From contig VBKA01000036.1 of the NCBI GenBank assembly GCA_005879815.1, positions 1-10,276 on the forward strand: a DNA stretch of 10,276 nucleotides, given 5' to 3'. Of this stretch, positions 6,203 to 10,276 are shown one piece after another. The translations under genes were made by a program, and so were the position numbers. The DNA comes from Chloroflexota bacterium (GTDB taxonomy: Bacteria; Chloroflexota; Limnocylindria; QHBO01). A model generated the notes under the pieces. That model did no database searches and was not told where the DNA came from. It worked only from the letters and a program-made list of their open reading frames with translations. The stretch's first letter is position 1, and each line of letters opens with the position of its first letter.

Positions 6203-6517
6203 TCAGACGGCTTGGCGGATGCGCCAGCTGACGGCGAACAGCTCTGGATCCGAGAGGAGCGCCGCGGCCGATCCTGGCGCAAGGGACTGGAGCGCCACGG
6301 TCAACGCGGTGCGGGCACTTGCGCCGAGGCCCGTCTCGGTGCGTCCACCGTCGGTCAGGATCGCCACCCATCGGTCGCCAGAGCACTCGAGGAGGGCGTC
6401 CACGCCGGCATCGGTGTCCGACGCGTGCAGGCGGAAGCCGAGGCGTATCCACCTCCCGTGTCGCTGAACGCCCGAGCCTGATCGCCGTGCCACGCCCAAG
6501 GTATCCACCCCGGTCAT
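6203..6517 (-). CDS. Hypothetical protein, 104 residues
   Basis: I do not recognise this protein. It is soluble, without signal peptide or membrane helix, and contains LECSGDRWVAILTDGGRTETGLGASARTAL, which looks like alternating strands around a turn followed by a helix. The amino-acid make-up is ordinary, unlike the Arg/Ser/Pro-rich shadow readings of this region, which supports it being real. An open frame continues upstream to 6850, but that part reads as the shadow of the membrane gene, so the ATG at 6517 is the sensible start. It follows the frameshifted membrane gene after 23 nt on the same strand and may be co-transcribed with it. No Shine-Dalgarno is visible. Confidence 0.6.
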   Translation of the reverse strand: MTGVDTLGVARRSGSGVQRHGRWIRLGFRLHASDTDAGVDALLECSGDRWVAILTDGGRTETGLGASARTALTVALQSLAPGSAAALLSDPELFAVSWRIRQAV

Positions 6518-6527
6518 GACAGCTGTC
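6518..6527. repeat. 10-bp palindrome before the hypothetical gene
   Basis: GACAGCTGTC is a perfect palindrome immediately before the ATG at 6517. It could be a protein-binding site or chance. It occupies the place where a Shine-Dalgarno would be. Confidence 0.25.
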
Positions 6528-6540
6528 TGTCGCGATGGCC

Positions 6541-6908
6541 TCAGCGCTCCCCGGGGACCCCGAGCGTGATCGAGGCGGCGATGGTCGCGACCACCAGCGC
6601 CAGGCCCTCGGAGACGCTGAGGGCCGCTGAGCGCACGAAGAGATGCGTCGCAGCGCTCGGAATGAGGCCCAGGATCGGCGGCACCAGGATCCAGCCGACC
6701 ACCAGCGCCGTCGGGGCCGCGGCTCCCGGCAGCTGGAGGGTGCGGGTAATGCGAGGACGCCCAGGAAGGCCGCCAGCAGCAGGACGAGGATGGTGGCTGG
6801 CTGGTCCTTGGCCCCTGAAGCGTCGACAAGGCGCACGAGGCCCTGCTCACTCACCGCCACGGCCACCGCCAGGATCGCGCCCAGCACCGCCGAACGCGCG
6901 CCACTCAC
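6541..6908 (-). pseudogene. Four-helix membrane protein gene broken by a frameshift
   Basis: The reading starts at GTG 6908, which overlaps the murC stop in GTGA (translational coupling). Frame one gives about 55 good residues with two membrane helices (SAVLGAILAVAVAV and TILVLLLAAFLGVLAL), then turns into Arg/Ser/Pro-rich nonsense. A different frame picks up near 6740 with TLQLPGAAAPTALVVGWILV and continues through two more helices (ILVPPILGLIP and GLALVVATIAASITLGV) to a TGA at 6541. Adding one base between about 6735 and 6750 joins the halves into a protein of 122 residues with four membrane helices. So a single-base deletion, genuine or from sequencing, has broken the gene. No family recognised; its coupling to murC suggests an envelope role. 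Confidence 0.68.
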
Positions 6909-8350
6909 GACTGGGTACCCGCCGGGTCGAAGGTGCGCGGTCGGGTCAACACGCCGTCGACCAGGGAGCGTGCCAGCTCCTTGGCGATACGGTACGACTT
7001 GCCGGCGCCCATGACCAGCACCGCGTCGCCCTCACGCAGGTGGTCGGCGACGTACGCCGCCGTCGTGTCCACGTCGCCGGTGGCGATGGCCGGGATACCA
7101 GAGGCGCGCTCGATCGCATCGGCCAGCACGGCTGCGGACGTCGATCGCATCGCCTCCTCCGTGTCGCGGCTGGCGAAGATGTCGGCGATCACCACCTCGT
7201 CGGCATCGGTGAAGCTCCTCGAGAATTCGTCGAGGAATAGCTGCGTGCGCGAGTACATGTGCGGCTCGAACACCGCCCACAGGCGACGATCGCCGACGTT
7301 CTGGCGCGCCGCTGCCAGCGCCGCGCGTACCTCGGTCGGATGGTGTCCGTAGTCGTCGTACACGATGACGCCGGCAGTATCGGCGATCTGCTCCATGCGC
7401 CGCCCGGCCCCGGGGAAGCTCCGCAGGCCGTCAACCAGGGAGTCAAGGGGTGCACCGAGGGTGCGCGCCAGGGTGAGCGCCGCGGTGGCGTTCAGGACGT
7501 TGTGCTCCCCCGCCAGAGGAGCCTCGAAGTGCAGGTCGAAGAGCGTGAACCGCGTCTGGCCGCGCTCGAACCGCACGTCGGACGCCTCGACCTCGCCGCC
7601 CGCCCCGTAGCGCAGGATCCGTCCCGACCAGTCTCGCAGTCGCTCGACGAGGGCATCGGCGCCTGGATCCCCCGCCGCGGCAAGGAGCAGCCGACCTCCG
7701 ACCCGAGGATCCTCCCCCATCCCCCGCACGAACCGCTCGAAGCTGGCGAGGACTGCGGCGCGATCGGCGAAGAAGTCAGGGTGGTCCATCTCCACGTTGG
7801 TGACGATCGCTGCCGCCGGGTGGTAGTTGAGGAAGTTGTCGCCAAACTCATCGGCCTCGACCAGGAAAGGCGCTCCGGCGCCGGGCCGGACGGTGGCACC
7901 CCATTCGGCCATGAAAGCGCCCACCTCCACGGTTGGGTCCATGCCGGCGGCGATCAGCAGATGTCCGAGCAACGCTGTGGTGGTCGATTTGCCATGCGTC
8001 CCTGTGACGGCCAGACCGATGTGCGAGGGGCGCGACATGAGCTCGCCGAGCAGCCACTGCCAGGTGATGACCGGCAAGCCGGCGGCCTGCGCGGCCTGCA
8101 GCTCCGCCAGGTCAGGAACGGCCCGCAGCGCGGGCGTGATCGCTACGCGATCGACACCGGGAAGGTGGGCTGGGTCGTGGCCACGCACGAACGGCACTCC
8201 GGCAGCCTCCAGCGGAGGCGTGTACGGCGAGGGCGCATCCAGGTCGCAGCCATCCACCCGGGCACCAGCGTGGTGCGCCAGCAGCGCGACCCCTGCCGCA
8301 CCCGATCCGGCGATGCCAATCACATGGATGCGCTCGCCGGACCGCACCAT
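6905..8350 (-). CDS. murC: UDP-N-acetylmuramate--L-alanine ligase MurC
   Basis: MurC adds L-alanine to UDP-MurNAc with ATP, the first amino-acid step of peptidoglycan precursor synthesis in the cytosol. The 481-residue product has an N-terminal UDP-binding Rossmann domain with IHVIGIAGSGAAGVALLA, the Mur ligase P-loop TGTHGKSTTT (116-125), VEADEFGDNFL (164-174), NVEMDH (185-190), GEHNVLNATAAL (281-292), GRRME, and the C-terminal YDDYGHHPTEV with VFEPHMYSRT that marks MurC rather than MurD-F. The first glycine loop reads GIAGSG where GIGGIG is usual, and the P-loop has KST for KTT; both look tolerable. Mpl is a less likely alternative. I chose the ATG at 8350, 4 nt after the cinA stop; an upstream ATG at 8467 would add a 39-residue Arg-rich shadow of cinA. 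No other division or wall (dcw) genes surround it. Confidence 0.93.
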   Translation of the reverse strand: MVRSGERIHVIGIAGSGAAGVALLAHHAGARVDGCDLDAPSPYTPPLEAAGVPFVRGHDPAHLPGVDRVAITPALRAVPDLAELQAAQAAGLPVITWQWLLGELMSRPSHIGLAVTGTHGKSTTTALLGHLLIAAGMDPTVEVGAFMAEWGATVRPGAGAPFLVEADEFGDNFLNYHPAAAIVTNVEMDHPDFFADRAAVLASFERFVRGMGEDPRVGGRLLLAAAGDPGADALVERLRDWSGRILRYGAGGEVEASDVRFERGQTRFTLFDLHFEAPLAGEHNVLNATAALTLARTLGAPLDSLVDGLRSFPGAGRRMEQIADTAGVIVYDDYGHHPTEVRAALAAARQNVGDRRLWAVFEPHMYSRTQLFLDEFSRSFTDADEVVIADIFASRDTEEAMRSTSAAVLADAIERASGIPAIATGDVDTTAAYVADHLREGDAVLVMGAGKSYRIAKELARSLVDGVLTRPRTFDPAGTQS

Positions 8351-8354
8351 GCGC

Positions 8355-8864
8355 CTACGCCGATGCCTCTCGGATCGCCAGCTCGAGCGCCGCCGCCGCG
8401 GCGGCCGAGCGGTTGCCGTCGCGATCGAAGCCGAACTGATGGCGCTCGACGACCGGCGGATGACCAATCCGCGCGACGCCGATGAAGTGCAGCCCCACCG
8501 GCTTCTCGGCCGTGCCTCCTTCCGGACCGGCGATGCCAGTCACCGAGACCCCCACGTCGACGCTGAACCGCCGCCACGCCCCCTCTGCCATGGCCGCCGC
8601 CACCTCGGCGCTGACCGCGCCGTGCTCGGCGATCAGCGCCGCCGGCACGCCAAGCTCCTTCTCCTTGGCCAGGTTCGAGTAGCAGATCGCGCCGCCGGCG
8701 TAGTAGTCGCTGGCGCCAGAGATCATGGTGATTGCGTGCCCGATCAGCCCTCCGGTCGACGACTCGGCCGTCGCCAGCCGCCACTGCCGCTCGCGGAGCA
8801 GCTCACCGAGCCGCCGCGCCAGAGCCTCGAGCGCCGCATCGTCCGGAGGCCGGGTCATCGCCAT
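8355..8864 (-). CDS. pncC: CinA-family nicotinamide-nucleotide amidohydrolase (PncC)
   Basis: A stand-alone C-terminal CinA domain of 169 residues, the type that deamidates nicotinamide mononucleotide to nicotinate mononucleotide in NAD salvage. Motifs in order: LATAESSTGGLIG (31-42) with the likely nucleophile S35, YYAGGAICYSNLAKEKELGV (54-73) with the conserved Tyr and Lys, HGAVSAEVAAAMAEGA, and SVTGIAGPEGGTAEKPVGLHFIG (107-129). The usual ESCTGG is ESSTGG here. The N-terminal molybdopterin-like domain of full-length CinA is absent, so the short PncC-type name is better than cinA. The ATG at 8864 lies 10 nt after the yajQ stop; a second ATG at 8858 is possible. It is followed after 4 nt by murC, so yajQ, this gene and murC look like one operon. 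In Bacillus, cinA lies next to recA; recA is not present here. Confidence 0.92.
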   Translation of the reverse strand: MAMTRPPDDAALEALARRLGELLRERQWRLATAESSTGGLIGHAITMISGASDYYAGGAICYSNLAKEKELGVPAALIAEHGAVSAEVAAAMAEGAWRRFSVDVGVSVTGIAGPEGGTAEKPVGLHFIGVARIGHPPVVERHQFGFDRDGNRSAAAAAALELAIREASA

Positions 8865-8874
8865 CGGTCAACGG

Positions 8875-9366
8875 TCAGCGGTAGTTGGTGAACTGCAGGG
8901 CGACCGGGTAGTCGAGCGCCCGGAGGTGACCGATCACCGCCTGCAGCTCGTCCTTGCTCTTGGCCGTGACCCGCACCGCGTCGCCCTGGATGACCGGCTT
9001 GACCTTCGGGAACCGATCGCGGATGCGCTTCGAGAGCTCCTTGGCCTGGTCGGAGGTGAGGCCTCGCTTCAGGTCGATCTGCTGGCGCACCGTGCCACCG
9101 GAAGCGGGCTCCATGCGGCCCCAGTCGAACACCTTCAGCGACAGGCCACGCCGCACAGCCTTGGACTCGACCAGGTCACGCACCGCCTTCGCGCGGAACT
9201 CGTCGTCGGCGGTCAGCGTGATCTCGGTCTTGCCCAGCTCGAGCGTGCAGCGGCTGCCCTTGAAGTCGAAACGGGTGGCGATTTCGCGCCGCACCTGGTC
9301 GAGGGCGTTCACCAGCTCCTGCTGGTCAAAGTCGCTGACGACGTCGAAGCTCGATTCCCCAGCCAC
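8875..9366 (-). CDS. yajQ: YajQ-family nucleotide-binding protein
   Basis: A small cytosolic protein of 163 residues with two ferredoxin-like halves. Some members bind cyclic di-GMP (shown for a Xanthomonas homologue) and others bind nucleotides or tRNA. Family signatures are SSFDVVSDFDQQELVNALDQVRREIATRFDFKGS at the N-terminus, ITLTADDEFRAKAVRDLVESK, RRGLSLKVFDWG, ASGGTVRQQIDLKRGL, and IQGDAVRVTAKSKDELQAVIGHLRALDYPVALQFTNYR at the end. The length and ending are typical. The start is GTG at 9366, preceded by the purine-rich GAAGAAGAG that can serve as a weak ribosome site. It lies 32 nt after the RodZ-like gene and 10 nt before the pncC gene, all on one strand. Whether this member binds c-di-GMP cannot be told from sequence. 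Confidence 0.93.
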   Translation of the reverse strand: MAGESSFDVVSDFDQQELVNALDQVRREIATRFDFKGSRCTLELGKTEITLTADDEFRAKAVRDLVESKAVRRGLSLKVFDWGRMEPASGGTVRQQIDLKRGLTSDQAKELSKRIRDRFPKVKPVIQGDAVRVTAKSKDELQAVIGHLRALDYPVALQFTNYR

Positions 9367-9398
9367 TGCTCTTCTTCGGCCCTCGCTCCCCTATCCCG

Positions 9399-10276
9399 TC
9401 AACGCGTGAGCACGATGCGCCAGGTGACGACCTCGCCCGGCCCGCCCATGGCCCCCATCGACACGCCGTTGATCGTGAGGCTCACGGCTCCGGCGTTCCC
9501 CGAGCGCACCATGATGCTCCCGTTCGCCTTCAATGAAACCACCTTGGGCGGCTTGACCACGCGTCCGGAGACGCTCGACGCCGGCACGTTGTCCTGGAGC
9601 AGCTCGACGTAGGAGGGGCTGCCGGCGATCTGCAGCGTCCCGGTCAGGCTCGGCGCAGCCCTGACGACCAGCCTGCGGGCAAGCGGCTTGGGGGAGCCGC
9701 CGCCGGACACGTTCAGGTTCCAGGTTCCGGGCGCGAGCGCCAACGACGCCGCGAAGGTCCCATCGGGGCCTGCGGTCGCCCGCGCATCCACCCGATTGCC
9801 GGCGGGCGGCATCCGAACGGTGACCGTTCGCCCCAGTCCGTCAGTTGCGGAAAAGTTCGGCGCGGCCGGGGTTGCAAGCCGCGCTTCGACGCTCACCTGG
9901 CTGCCGGCGGCTGCCGTGCCAGTCAGGTGCACGGTGCCCGTCAGGCTGGCGCCGTTCCGGGGGCTGGTGATCGCCAGCACGCCGGCCCCCGGCGTGGGCG
10001 TGGCGCCAACGTCCACGATGATCGTCCGGGTCACCTTGGCCGACTCGCGCTGGGTCAGCGGGTCGCTGGCGATCAGGGTGATAACGTTGGAGCCGGGGAC
10101 GAGCTTGACGATCACCGAAAAGTGCCCCTGGGCATCGGCGGTGATGACCGGGTTCTCGCGCAGGCCGTCGACGGTGATGCGCGAGTTCGGTTCAGTGACG
10201 CCGGTGATCGTGTACTCGCTCAGCCGGTAGTCCGCCACGTTCCCGGCGGGCTCGATCACGCGGAGGTCGGGCGTGC
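9399..10276 (-). CDS. rodZ: RodZ-like protein, C-terminal extracellular part
   Basis: The frame is open to the right edge of the window, so this is the C-terminal part (about 292 residues) of a larger protein; a GTG at 10259 is most likely internal. In order it shows an Ig-like domain of the Glucodextranase_B/bacterial Ig kind (YTITGVTEPNSRITVDGL to GSNVITLIASDP), a Thr/Pro linker (GATPTPGAG), a second Ig-like domain (ITSPRNGASLTGTVHLTGTAAAGSQVSV to about GTWNLNVSG), and a final segment, YVELLQDNVPASSV to SGNAGAVSLTINGVSMGAMGGPGEVV, that resembles the DUF4115 end of RodZ. RodZ links the MreB cytoskeleton to wall synthesis through an N-terminal HTH and one membrane helix; both would lie beyond the window. 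The DUF4115 reading is by pattern memory. It heads the yajQ-pncC-murC block, which fits an envelope role. Confidence 0.72.
   Translation of the reverse strand, partial: TPDLRVIEPAGNVADYRLSEYTITGVTEPNSRITVDGLRENPVITADAQGHFSVIVKLVPGSNVITLIASDPLTQRESAKVTRTIIVDVGATPTPGAGVLAITSPRNGASLTGTVHLTGTAAAGSQVSVEARLATPAAPNFSATDGLGRTVTVRMPPAGNRVDARATAGPDGTFAASLALAPGTWNLNVSGGGSPKPLARRLVVRAAPSLTGTLQIAGSPSYVELLQDNVPASSVSGRVVKPPKVVSLKANGSIMVRSGNAGAVSLTINGVSMGAMGGPGEVVTWRIVLTR

Noticed and set aside
6138..6908. Single 256-residue - strand reading of the whole stretch
   Set aside because: Only the first 55 or so residues look like protein. The rest is Arg/Ser/Pro-rich out-of-frame translation of the frameshifted gene and the 104-residue gene.
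7259..8485. Long + strand open frame (408 residues) opposite murC
   Set aside because: It is antisense to an unmistakable murC, has His/Arg/Gly-rich composition and no motif. High GC makes stop codons rare on the reverse strand.
8725..9612. + strand open frame of 295 residues over pncC, yajQ and the RodZ-like gene
   Set aside because: It runs antisense across three genes on the other strand, which no real gene would do here; no motif.
1..10276. CRISPR array, phage, transposon or defence system
   Set aside because: No spaced direct repeats, no transposase, integrase, nuclease or other such domain; every substantial gene is housekeeping, signalling or a small unknown.

Overview
The window is GC-rich, densely packed bacterial chromosome made almost entirely of housekeeping genes. 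I see no phage genes, insertion sequence, CRISPR array, tRNA or rRNA. YmdB, a RodZ ectodomain with a DUF4115-like end, HflX, CinA and YajQ together, the high GC and the several starts without a Shine-Dalgarno sequence suggest a high-GC Terrabacteria lineage. A Chloroflexota-type genome is my best guess, but this is inference and an actinobacterial relative is not excluded.

Layout. Left half, mostly + strand: the C-terminal end of a YmdB-type phosphoesterase (1-384), miaA (389-1375), hflX (3164-4474) and a TrmH/SpoU-family rRNA or tRNA methyltransferase (4481-5269). A membrane-bound GGDEF-EAL protein lies on the opposite strand between miaA and hflX (1386-3017) and is divergent from hflX. A small two-helix membrane protein (5266-5502, -) meets the methyltransferase tail to tail. 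Right half, entirely - strand, read from right to left: the C-terminal end of a RodZ-like protein (9399-10276), yajQ (8875-9366), a stand-alone CinA/PncC amidohydrolase (8355-8864), murC (6905-8350), a frameshifted four-helix membrane protein (6541-6908), a 104-residue unknown (6203-6517) and a DinB-fold protein (5659-6141).

The main finding is the gene-poor strip at 5503-5658, where the prevailing gene direction switches. It holds a 28-bp, locally AT-enriched sequence (5605-5632) with an 11+6+11 layout resembling a XerC/XerD dif site. Genes on both sides mostly point towards it, as expected where two replichores meet. If real, this window spans the replication terminus. The two flanking blocks (rodZ-cinA and ymdB-miaA-hflX) are neighbours on one strand in Bacillus-type genomes, so their convergent arrangement here would fit an inversion around the terminus.

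Other points: two hairpin-forming inverted repeats between the divergent GGDEF-EAL and hflX genes; three TANNNT hexamers placed 6 to 10 nt before start codons (probable leaderless or near-leaderless transcripts); a methyltransferase with an altered third SPOUT motif; a c-di-GMP enzyme and a YajQ-family protein in one window; and murC outside a division/wall cluster. I see no clear new multi-gene system.
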